Assembly: GCF_905220365.1 (NCBI RefSeq)
Contig: NC_061131.1
Location: forward strand, 15,165,318 to 15,229,317
Source of the DNA: Vanessa cardui
Taxonomy: Eukaryota > Arthropoda > Insecta > Lepidoptera > Nymphalidae
Direction of reading: 5' to 3'
DNA length: 64,000 bases
The first letter of the stretch is position 1, and each line of letters starts with the position of its first letter. Below are positions 48,800-58,393 of this stretch, one piece after another. A program made the position numbers and the translations under genes. The notes beneath the pieces were generated by a model. That model made no database searches. It worked only from the letters and a program-made list of their open reading frames with translations, and was not told the origin of the DNA.

Positions 48800-48910
48800 C
48801 GTCTGTCTGGTATGCTTTCACAGTTAAACCACGCAACGAGAATTGATGAAATTTGATATGAAGCTTTAGGAATGCCCCAAGTAAGCATATAGGCTTTTTT
48901 CTACCTAAAA
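48800..48910 (+). repeat. Interspersed repeat fragment
   Basis: TCGTCTGTCTGGTATGCTTT, GAATTGATGAAATTTGATATG and AGGCTTTTTTCTACC follow the order of a repeat that I recall as typical of lepidopteran transposon ends (Helitron or LINE). Boundaries are not defined. Confidence 0.45.
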
Positions 48911-48914
48911 TCTA

Positions 48915-49700
48915 TAATAGACCGTCTAATATGTTGAAAAGGGCGTGGCTGAAAATTAAAATATTAAATGCATATTACAACAACGTAATATACAGTAGAG
49001 TCAACAGAACCGGACAGAAAGGGCATAACACCATTTCTATTTATCCAATGAGAACAATTTGCACCGTAAAAGCTATGTACAATATGAAACCAACTAATTA
49101 TAAAGTTAAGAACAAATGCGTAAGACGTAAATGAGTAAATAAAACGTGTGAAAGAAACACGTTTGTTGATGATGGCCTCCTAATTCCTTTGTCTTCCTCG
49201 ACACTTCCTGGACGCGGGCTACGGCTGCTCTCTACTTTATATGCATTAGGAAACCTCGGTAAAGGGTTTCAAGTGAAAAAGAACACGAGGAGGGTTGCTG
49301 ACATTATTTTTTTATTGCAAGCGTGAGATGGGTGAAGATGAGTTCCGTTAAATATAAATGTTTAATCTTGTCACGGATACTGTGAACTTAACTTATAACG
49401 TCTTAGCCGAGATCTGCCGTACATTTTAAAAAAAGAGCAGTTATAAAATGCTTGCGATATCCATTATTTAAATGTATTCTAACCGCGATCACAACGTTTG
49501 GACAGAGTTGCACCTTTAGTATCATTTCTATACAAAATAATAATGTTTGTAAAGAAAATAGTTTAGAATTGCATTCATTTTCATGTGTCAATTTTTGCTG
49601 TTAATTACTCGGAACATATATTATAATAGACAAAACATAACATTAATATCGATAAAAAGTCTAGACAAAACTTAAAATTCCGTTTCTACTAATTATAGGT
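48915..49700. other. Non-coding stretch
   Basis: Nothing recognised. Frames of 67 codons or less are AT-rich. Confidence 0.4.
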
Positions 49701-49716
49701 CAGTGATCAAAAAAGG

Positions 49717-50012
49717 CGAGTCGAGATGGCCCAGTGGTTAGAACGCGTGCATCTTAACCGATGATTGCGGGTTCAAACCCAGGCAAGCACCGCTGATTCA
49801 TGTGCTTAATTTGTCTTTATAATTCATCTCGTACTCGGCGGTGAAGGAAAACATCGTGAGGAAACCTGCATGTGCCAAAATTTCATAGAAATTCTGCCAC
49901 ATGTGTATTCCACCAACCCGCATTGGAACAGCGTGTTGGAATATCTTCCAAACCTTCTCCAAGGGAGAGGAGGCCTTTAGCCCAGCAGTGGGATTTTACA
50001 GGTTATTGTTGT
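49717..50012 (+). mobile_element. SINE with tRNA-like head (Metulj-type), copy 4, with target duplication
   Basis: It begins at GAGTCGAGATGGCCCAGTGG (49718), with the same B box and body as copy 2, and ends in a short TTG tail. A 13-bp target duplication, TGATCAAAAAAGG, is perfect at 49704-49716 and 50013-50025. The boxes are well kept. Confidence 0.93.
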
Positions 50013-50025
50013 TGATCAAAAAAGG

Positions 50026-51595
50026 AATAGTAAATAAAATAAAAAATGACATAATAAATATAATATGAAGCTTTATAAAATAAACTTACTTTTATTATTC
50101 TTTGAGTTAAAATAATAGATAGGTGTTGCCCCTAGCCGACCCCTTACCTATGAAGGAGATTATAGTGTGCGAGTGGCTATCGGCCTTTGCGGCATTCTCT
50201 TTGGACCATTTCATGGCTTAACAAGTGGTCGGTAGTCAATTGATACAATTGCATTGTCACTACATCGACTGAGGTAATATAAAATCAAATATATACATTA
50301 TTCGCTGAGGTTTTCTGGTTAAAAGTGATGAAAACACGGTTTCTCGTGAAGATTCTACCAATAAGGTCCCGAATTCCACTACAATTACAAAAAAATAGCT
50401 TTATGTAGGTAATCTAAAATGGACCGCTGTAATAGTTAGTAGACAGCATCGTGTCATCGATATTTAGCACATGTCGTATCGGAACAGACCACATACATAC
50501 ATCAGCTGGCTCAGCGTCGACCCGGTCGATATACTCGTATAGTATTGAACTAACAAGCAATCGCTGGTCTGACCGCAGCGTACACTGCAGCTCCAATCGC
50601 TGCGGTCAACTTGCAATTTCACCGGTTTTATTCATAGCACGTTCGAATGTCAGATTAGTATTAGTTCGGCAACAGTAATCGCTTCTGTGTAAATTAAATC
50701 CGACGACAAATTGGTCAATACATTCCTCTCTACTTGGAGCTCATGGTGCACGGTGGCTGCATATTGCCGCGTCAGGATCTTAATGGATTCGCAAAGGTGA
50801 TTATTTTTACCATCCGCTGGCCAATCTGCTAAAATAGCAAAACAAATGAAAGATCACACAAAAACACGGACAAATTGTTCAGTGGTCATCAAGGTCTGCC
50901 TTTTTAAATTAAATATTATTTTTTAGTAAAATACTATAATGTAGTATGCATATTAATACAAAAAAATGAAATACAGTCCGAGAGCACGACGCTAAATGAT
51001 ACCCTACAGTTTCGTAAGTTTCGACTACAAACGGCAAAAATATGCAGGTGCTAATGAGCTAGACAAAAACGTTTTAACATAATCTCGCTCTCAACGGCCG
51101 CATCTCGGAGGCTCGAGTTTTCGCCTAATTATCAATTTTGATTCAAAAGATCAGAGAACACTCGCCGGATGTTTATTAAAGCAACCGCAACCCTCTCCGG
51201 CGCCAGATATTAATCGCCCGACGCTCTTCTTTCAGATACCATCATTTTTTCAGAAATCTGTTTTAAAGCGGCCCAGCTTCATTGATCTGCGGAAAATATT
51301 TGTGTGAGGTCAATGACTTATAATTCTTATTATTATATACATTTTATTATAAAACTCAATTACGCACAGTACAATGTAGCCCTAGCTCCTGTATGTGCGT
51401 GTTTGTGTATGAGTCAGACGTGATATTTTAAATGACCATTTGAACTAAATACTTGTTATTATTATGCAAACTCACTCAAAACCAAATTTGATTGATTATA
51501 GGCGTTCGATAATTAATTGCCACTAAATCGACTGCAATTGGTTAGCTATTTTACACATTGAATGCAAGCCGCTTATTCGTGCTCAAATACCTATG
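50026..51595. other. Non-coding stretch
   Basis: No gene recognised. The block at about 51090-51310 is a mix of GC-rich and homeodomain-like AT motifs and could be regulatory. Confidence 0.35.
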
Positions 51596-51599
51596 TAGC

Positions 51600-51740
51600 A
51601 ATAATTAAGGCCGCCCAGCTCATAACATCCGCCGCCGGAATTTAGATATCAGCCTCCGATGTAACTTGGCTGAACGCTGATGGAGCTGTCGCTGTAATAC
51701 TATGCATATAAAGCGATTTGCATGCGGCCGCTCCTATACG
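51600..51740. promoter_or_regulatory. Candidate cis-regulatory block
   Basis: A GC-rich stretch has embedded AT-core sites, including an octamer ATTTGCAT (51716-51723) next to TATGCATATAAAG. It has stops in all frames, so it is not coding. Function is inferred only from composition and motifs. Confidence 0.2.
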
Positions 51741-51998
51741 TTTATACGTGTAATGAAATTGTGATAGCTTGCGTGTGTGCGCGGGATTGATTGGGGGGGC
51801 AGTGGTATAAAATTAAAAAAACGTGTTCGTGATTATTTAAAAAAAATTAACTAATACATTCCTTCCAAATCAAACTAAAAAATAATATCATCGAATCGAA
51901 TAATATATCGACTTTATTGATAAGCTAAAATTGATATTATAAAGATTGATAATACCTATGTAACTATTAATAATTGTAATATTGATGTGAAGTAAAGT

Positions 51999-52191
51999 AG
52001 CCTGTAAATTTCCCTTCCCATTATGGAATAGTTTTGGAACATATTCCACCACGCTGTTCTAATGCGGATTGGTGGAATGCATATGTGGCAGAATTATATA
52101 TATATATATATATATATGCGGTGCTTGCCTGAGTTTGAACCCGAAATCATCGGTTAGGATGCACGCCTTCTAACCATCTGGGCCATCTCAT
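51999..52191 (-). mobile_element. SINE with tRNA-like head (Metulj-type), copy 5, with AT microsatellite
   Basis: The body (CATATTCCACCACGCTGTTC) and the head (CGGTTAGGATGCACGCC, CTGGGCCATCTCA) are present in minus orientation. The middle is replaced by an AT microsatellite (about 52094-52118). It directly abuts the repeat at 52192. Confidence 0.75.
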
Positions 52192-52325
52192 GTAAACTTT
52201 ATTCAAGTAGGCTTTTACAAGCACTTTTGAATCGTAATTTTACAATTAAGTGAAGCTACCACTGGTTCGGAAAGTACATTCTACCGAGAAGAACCGGCAA
52301 GAAACTCAGTAGTTACTCTAGTAAT
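52192..52325 (-). repeat. 'CCGGTTCTTCTCGG' butterfly repeat
   Basis: CTACCACTGGTTCGGAAAG, then ATTCTACCGAGAAGAACCGG and CAAGAAACTCAG, are the reverse complement of the core at 34694-34837. It joins the SINE head without spacer, so one inserted at the edge of the other. Confidence 0.7.
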
Positions 52326-52339
52326 ATTAATAAAACTGT

Positions 52340-52600
52340 TAATGGGGCTTTTTACAGACAAATAATTAAAAATATATATAACAAAAATTTAAAACAGTTA
52401 TTAAATAAAGGAATAATTTACTAATAATAATAATGAAAATAACAAGGATTTCGTTAAATCAACATTTAAAGTATTGAACTAAAATGAAGAAAATGTGTAT
52501 ATATGTACGCTTAGTACATTGTACCAGTTCTGTGTAATATTTCAGCTCAATCGCTGGGGAAATGGTCTAAAATTCAGTTATAAGTTTAATATTATACATG
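52340..52600. other. AT-rich non-coding stretch
   Basis: Nothing recognised. Confidence 0.4.
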
Positions 52601-52610
52601 TGACGTTTAA

Positions 52611-53928
52611 CCCTTCGGGTGCCTGGTGGGTCTGACAGACCCGTCAGTTCAAAAAATCAACGATAACTTTTAAATTTTTGCAGCAAACCCGCTACACTCC
52701 CGAGTAGCTTCGCGATACAAACTAACGGCTATTTTGACTACTTTCCCGCTGGCCACAACGTACACCCATCCGAACAACACGCATTTTGTGTACGCTCAGG
52801 TCTCAGGGACCCGACCAGGCACGCAGCGTAACTTTTAATCTTTAAGCTATTATTTTTGTTTTGTCTCTTTAATTTATATTGGGTGGTAAATAATTTATGG
52901 AAAAAATATTGATGCAGTTATAATGACTGGGCGATTAATAAATGAAGAAATTCGCCAAGCTTTAGAGATAAATTTTGAAGAAAATGAAGATCAGGATGTA
53001 GTTTTTGATGAAAGTGAAGATGAGTCAGATACCTAATTCTGATGTTGACAAGGAAGAAGTAAAAGTATATAACGAACCAAATAACAGGGATATCATATAT
53101 ACAACCATCAAAAGTGATTTATATGTCCCAGCCATTAAGTAATTTTGGTCACAGATCAATAAATAAAGGCCTTGATTATTGTTTCTGGATTCTCAACACT
53201 ACTGGTATAAACGCAATGTTAATGCAAACGTTATTCATATGTTAAACAATTCGGATACTAGAAGGAACTTCATAAAAAAATGGGCATAGTATTGACTGCT
53301 CTACATCAGACTGAACGACGTAATAGTTGTAAGATGCAAAATCTTATCTTACTTTACGGAAGAGAATCAGCTCTCATTTAGGGGAACCCTCAGAGCCAAC
53401 ACCCAAAAAACATAATGCTGATACGAAAAAGCGTTGTTATGTATGTCCTAACCAAAAAGATCACAAGTCTAAATACATCTATGTGTCTTGCACAAGTCAT
53501 ATTTGCTTGGAACACGCAATTTTTGATTGTGAAAATTGTCACATAAATACAGATTAGTTACAAGCAATACCTTCGTTACTTTTATATCAAAATATAAAAG
53601 TTTGTAAGTTGATTAATTAGTGCCTTAAATTAATGTAAACTTTGATTGTTGACCTCAATTAAAAAAATTAATATTGTCGATTTAAACATAAGTGTTTATT
53701 TTTATTACGTAAAATTAGAGACTTTTTAATTTTTTTAATATAACTTTGTAGAAGAATTTTAGTTTATTTTTATTTTTCATTCATATAGCTAAACAGCTCT
53801 AAAATAAATATAAACACATTATTTGGCGTTCTGACTATAAAATAAGTAAAAAACAAGCATTTTGTTACCGGGTCCCACAGACCCACCAGGCACGCCATGT
53901 AAGTTTTACCCACCAGGCACCCGAAGGG
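52611..53928 (+). mobile_element. piggyBac-family DNA transposon, internally deleted
   Basis: Perfect inverted ends of 21 bp (starting CCCTTCGGGTGCCTGG) are flanked by TTAA on both sides (52607-52610 and 53929-53932). TTAA target use and a CCY-type start are the piggyBac signature. Subterminal copies of GTGCCTGGTGGGTCTG occur near the right end (53878-53894, inverted), with a related motif near 52800-52825. At 1.3 kb it is about half the usual autonomous length. Coding pieces at both ends of a transposase survive. Confidence 0.9.
52923..53557 (+). pseudogene. Remnant of piggyBac transposase
   Basis: The transposase cuts and pastes the element at TTAA. Here an acidic N-terminal piece (MTGRLINEEIRQALEINFEE, 52923-53036) ends at a stop. 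A central piece is recognisable across frames near 53160-53285 (INAMLMQ, then NNSDTRRNFIKK). The C-terminal piece runs to a TAG at 53555-53557 and keeps a cysteine-rich domain (KKRCYVCPNQKDHKSKY, then SCTSHICLEHAIFDCENCH), the zinc-binding tail of the family. The catalytic Asp region between the first two pieces is missing. The copy cannot make an active enzyme but keeps both ends needed for mobilisation in trans. Confidence 0.85.
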
Positions 53929-53934
53929 TTAATA

Positions 53935-54690
53935 AAGAACTTACAATGGACCGGCTAGTGTAACGCAGTTCGAACGAATATAGTCGATGCTACGCTGTTT
54001 AGTATACTCATATGGTCATTCCTTAAAGAATTATGTAAAATTCTTGACAGCAAACATAAGTAAAGAATCGCTACGGAAGTATCTTGCATGTGAATTAATT
54101 AATTATCGCTAATTGTGAGTGTTATGAATAACTACAGCCATTAACCTATTTAACAACCGCTAATTATTACCTTATTACATTTTAATTATACAAGCACGGC
54201 GCGACGGTTCGACTTACATATCATTATATACACTTAATTATACTAATGGATAATTGCTTCGTTAACGATCGCTTGTTACATTAATGTCTAACGTTTTATT
54301 TCCTTTAATTATATTGATATTCCAGACAGCATTTATTATAGAATTAACTTTTCGTATAAACTGTACTTTTGAAACTTAGAAACAACTTCTTACACCAAAT
54401 AATATTTCTTGTTTTATTAAATTTAATATAAATAACAATAAAATAACATAAATTTCAACATAATTATGTAACAATTTGGAACAGTCAAATGCTTTTATTT
54501 CGCACTCGTGAAAAGAATCCCCTGGGAGTGGGGATATTGCTAGCTAGATTTCTACTCAATGTAGTTTAAAATGTCTTACCTGTTTCTTTTTAAATATTGA
54601 CACTTTGATAAAATAGTAAATCAAGATGTAGTTGTCCCTGCTACTTTATATGCTGATTTAAAAAAAAATGAGCAGAGGATGGATGTCATA
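53935..54690. other. AT-rich non-coding stretch
   Basis: A strong donor-like AACAG|GTAAGA on the minus strand near 54580 follows a TATAAAG-like site near 54650, but nothing else supports an exon. Confidence 0.3.
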
Positions 54691-54699
54691 GGAAAATAA

Positions 54700-54825
54700 T
54701 TCTGCGCTAATCGATTGGTAAGCTGTATACTGCTGAACATACTAGGTCTCCCCAGAGCGCGCCACGTTGCTCGGTCACCTGCTTCCCTCATCCTGCTTCT
54801 ACCGGTGATCCTGCGAATTATTAAA
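54700..54825. repeat. Probable transposon fragment
   Basis: GCGCGCCACGTTGCTCGGTC followed by TTCTACCGGTGATCCTGCG is a phrase I associate with dispersed lepidopteran repeats. No ends or class could be determined. Confidence 0.3.
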
Positions 54826-54834
54826 ACGTTTTAT

Positions 54835-55715
54835 TACTTGGATTAAATAAATAAATAATATTTAATCATGATTCTGCATCAATGCGTTTTACTTGTACAT
54901 ACTACAACATATATGTGCGAGTAGGATGCAAAATTAAGCAGGGCGAATAAGCTAGCTCGAAATATAAATAAGCACAGTCGAAAGCTATAAGGAGGTGATT
55001 GTCTGGTACAATGGCTTTCAAGAACACTGAGCACCAATGCTTGCATTGTTTCACTTAGTAAGAATGTAGCTTAACCCACACGACGAGCTGCTACAATCGT
55101 GAATCGCTCGCATGTAATATAGCTGTGGATATTTTTATCTATTCTCCCTCAGTTTCGTCTGCACGCCTTCACAATGTAATAAGCACCTTTTTATGAAACT
55201 GAAAAATTACGGTCACGCGTTAAAAATCTGTTATTGGTCTTATCTTTACTGTCGGTCCGTCCACATGTATCGTCACTTTAAAAATGCTTTCACTTTATAG
55301 ACCGTCGTTTGAATCCTGTGACATTAACATTATTGTGATTGTATTGATTATACGTATGTATATTAACTTAAGCCGGCTAAAAAATGCCAAAATACTTTTG
55401 CAATAAGCACATGTTCAGCGCTCGGCCGCGTCCTGCAGGTGACGTCCTATACATTATGTATGCGCCGAAAAACGTTCCACATTTGTCTGCTCCTCGTCAA
55501 GAGAGCTTTTGTAAAGAAAATATTCCGCAAAGATATGAGAAGTATACGTGAGCTCGGGATAGCTTGTGCTCAAATTTTAGTATGATTACATTCATATCGC
55601 CCATGACTCGACTGACTGCGACCTGCTAGCGCAATGTTCAACGCGGATTTAACACGTGGAGCGCATAATATAAAATAACAGTGTGAGACTAACATAAGAC
55701 TATAATTTGTATAGC
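54835..55715. other. Non-coding stretch
   Basis: A GC-rich patch lies at about 55415-55450. No gene recognised. Confidence 0.35.
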
Positions 55716-55719
55716 AGTT

Positions 55720-55900
55720 GGACTTTGAAGTCCTGGGTAACACCAACCATTCTACTGCCAAACTGCAATATTTTGATTGGCAGTGCTCTAATTGGCAGTG
55801 AGCCGCAATAACAGGTGCTTGAGACGTAGCTTCTCACTGCCGTGGCTGGCAACATGTTGACACGGTCTAAGCAATGGTTAGTATTTCATAGTATCAATGC
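55720..55900 (+). repeat. 3'-end fragment of a lepidopteran LINE-type repeat
   Basis: ATTCTACTGCCAAACTGCAA, ATTGGCAGTGAGCC and AAGCAATGGTTAGTATTTC follow the same order as the 9579-9795 and 63262-63571 copies. It is diverged and non-coding. Confidence 0.55.
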
Positions 55901-55904
55901 TTAT

Positions 55905-56765
55905 AAACGATTGTATTGCCTTCCCACAGAGAGACATTTTGCAATGTATTTAATAAAATGTATGTACTAGTTTATCTATTACATACGAGTATATGTAGGT
56001 CACCGTGTATTCAGCGCCAATTAGGCTAGGTAGGCGTACATATTATTAGTATTTTTGATAACTATAAGAAAACATAAATTTTGCTCATTACATTTTTTTA
56101 TAAATACAATAAAAAGTATAAAATGTTCATAAAAAATAAATTCGAAAACGAAAGTAAAGAAATAAATAAATAAAAACGAATTAGTAAATTACATACAAAG
56201 CTAATGCTTGAACATAAACAGAACGTGTTGAGGGTGACTTGTTGTCTTGTAAAGCCGACGTTTCTGTACTTCTGGCGTCAGTTTGAATCTTATTATCTAA
56301 TAGTTTTGTCTCGCATTATATTCGCCCTACGAACATTTCGTAGTTACGGCTGACGCGATCCGGCGGCAGGTGGGCTTCTTTTATGCTTGAACAAATATTA
56401 AGGCCTTTCGGCAAACCACTCAACACGAAATTTAGGCGCTGGGATTATTTGTCTGAACACATTAATAAACAAACGAGTAGGCGCTACTCACGCTTATTTG
56501 ACCGCTTAACGACGTTACTCCAAACACCTTTTAAAAATATATTATTATAACAGTTTATGTATTCGCTTTGAATTAGATTAAAAGCAGATCAACTAAACTA
56601 TAAGATCTTGTGTAAGAAACGCTAAGTGATTGTACCCCGTGTCTGTAACTTCACAAGCTAACTCACTTCCACGCCGCGGTACAGAGTACTAATCACATGT
56701 CTTAAGTATGAAATATATCAGGTAAAAAATAAAAAAAGCCTTCTGCTCATTTGCCAAACATGCCA
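55905..56765. other. Non-coding stretch
   Basis: Nothing recognised beyond AT-rich DNA and a GC-rich patch near 56350-56375. Confidence 0.4.
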
Positions 56766-56770
56766 TAAAA

Positions 56771-56896
56771 CATTGCCGTTTCTTCTCGCTAGAAGCTGCT
56801 TTCCGAAACGGTGGTAGTATTTGATTATTGACGATTCAAAAACGCTTCATTGTGAAGTTTACTTGAATAAAATTGATTTGATTTGATTTGATTTGA
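56771..56896 (+). repeat. 'CCGGTGGTAG' butterfly repeat with (GATTT)n tail
   Basis: GCCGTTTCTTCTCGCTAGAA, TTTCCGAAACGGTGGTAG, then TTGACGATTCAAAAACGCTT and four GATTT-type units. The 3' tail matches the copy at 34039-34112. Confidence 0.7.
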
Positions 56897-56899
56897 ATA

Positions 56900-57220
56900 C
56901 TATTTTTGTAGAATAGACGACGAATATATACTTTGTGAGACTTCTCATATAATGCATGCAATGCAATTATATTTATATCATTATTGACAAATAAACATCG
57001 TCAAGAGGACACTAACGAGAAGTGTAGTGCAATGTACGTTAGGCAGCATAAATGAATCAGAATAATTTAGGAATGTATGAAAACAATAAAAGGAAGAAAC
57101 AAGCAGTAACAATTTGTAAATGTAAATTAACGATCATCTGTGATAATTACGTTTCAGACGCGAAGTTTATGTAACGAGCCAATAAGCTGAGAATGGGAAG
57201 GCAAAGAATGAATACGTGAA
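56900..57220. other. AT-rich non-coding stretch
   Basis: An acceptor-like ACGTTTCAG at about 57157 could precede the candidate exon at 57227. Otherwise nothing was recognised. Confidence 0.3.
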
Positions 57221-57226
57221 AAAGAG

Positions 57227-57295
57227 ATGGATAGTCCGGCCATCGGCTACTTCCGCGCGCTGGAGCGGCCCGACGTGGGGCCGAATTTCCTAAGG
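57227..57295 (+). CDS. Candidate N-terminal coding exon of an unrecognised host gene (partial)
   Basis: An ATG in good context (AAAGAGATGG) coincides with the start of a sharp GC-rich segment reading MDSPAIGYFRALERPDVGPN. Almost every third codon position is G or C from codon 4 on, in an AT-rich neighbourhood, which is the pattern of real coding DNA in Lepidoptera. An acceptor-like ACGTTTCAG lies about 70 bp upstream, so the ATG could sit in an internal exon with some 5' leader. The 3' boundary is not clear: GAC|GTGGGG after codon 16 is only a weak donor, and the open frame runs to 57409 through AT-rich DNA that looks intronic. I do not recognise the protein. The opposite strand is also open, so a CpG-rich regulatory element is the main alternative. 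Confidence 0.3.
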
Positions 57296-57299
57296 ATAC

Positions 57300-58390
57300 T
57301 TATGTTTGTTTTACGACTCGCAATAAAATGTTCACTTTCCTTCCGATTAAGAGGGAAGTTAAAATTAAAGTTCAATATCAATAACATGAAGGGAATTGAT
57401 AACATATAACATACTAATAGAATCACCAATCAAATATATAGTGAAAATGTAGAGCAAATTAGTATTGAACTATTCCCATTATAAATAGTATCTTCAATAT
57501 TTTTTTTAGTTCTAGTAGTACAAGGAAATGCTAAAACCGTCCTGATTAAATGCTGATGTGTAGTATAAATTACTTTTTCTACCTTCAACACAAAGACGAC
57601 GATGACGCGTATGAGCTCTATCCGCTGTAATTACATCGGGACACTCGTCCTAGATACTGAATCAAGGCTAACTCATCACACCTGGCAGAAGGCCCTCACA
57701 CGGTGACGAGGCCCCACCCACGGTGCATGCTTAGACTTAGCAACACCGCTGTCAGTGCGAGTGGGTAAGGCTTCGTTACATTATTCATGGGGTCGCGAAC
57801 ATTGTACAACTCGCATAAAAGGAACAGATGTTAGTGGAATAAAAACTTCACAGCGGCTCAGGAATAAAATTCCCTTGTGTCGCAAACACGAGACTCGTTT
57901 GGTTGAATAACTCCCTTTCAGCGATATTTGGCGCGAGGAGGTTGTATACAATTAGATTACTTCATATATATTTACAATCTGTTTACAATATTTACATTAT
58001 ATAAACATTCTATAGTTATTTCATATTTAAATCAAGTTTCAATATAAAATACATTTGTGTTGTTACGTTTTTCAGTATACTGTTGGAGATGAATGAAATG
58101 TTCAAAATATTTACGAAAAGTATTGATAAAATATTCTTATTTGTATATCTATTGCAAATAGATAAAATAGTTACATTCATTTTGCATAATAACTTATAAT
58201 ATGGATTAGGATTTTAACATTAACAACTAATTAACTCGTAAGTTTAATGATCAGTATCAATATTTATCTTCATAGAATTAGTTAAAAATTCGAAAACAAA
58301 TATGTTTTAGCATTATAAGCCAAAAATTAGTTAAAGCCTTGATTTGATACCTCCATATCGATTTTTTAAGGACGCTATTAAGTATATTTT
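57300..58390. other. Non-coding stretch
   Basis: No gene recognised. A moderately GC-rich patch at about 57600-57780 has no useful frame. Confidence 0.35.
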
Positions 58391-58393
58391 GTA

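Noticed and set aside
52094..52118. CRISPR-like or satellite repeat
   Set aside because: It is a simple AT microsatellite inside a SINE. No spaced direct repeats occur anywhere in the window.
54576..54660. Minus-strand donor (AACAG|GTAAGA) with an upstream TATAAAG
   Set aside because: Both motifs are short and expected by chance in AT-rich DNA. The intervening sequence shows no exon character.
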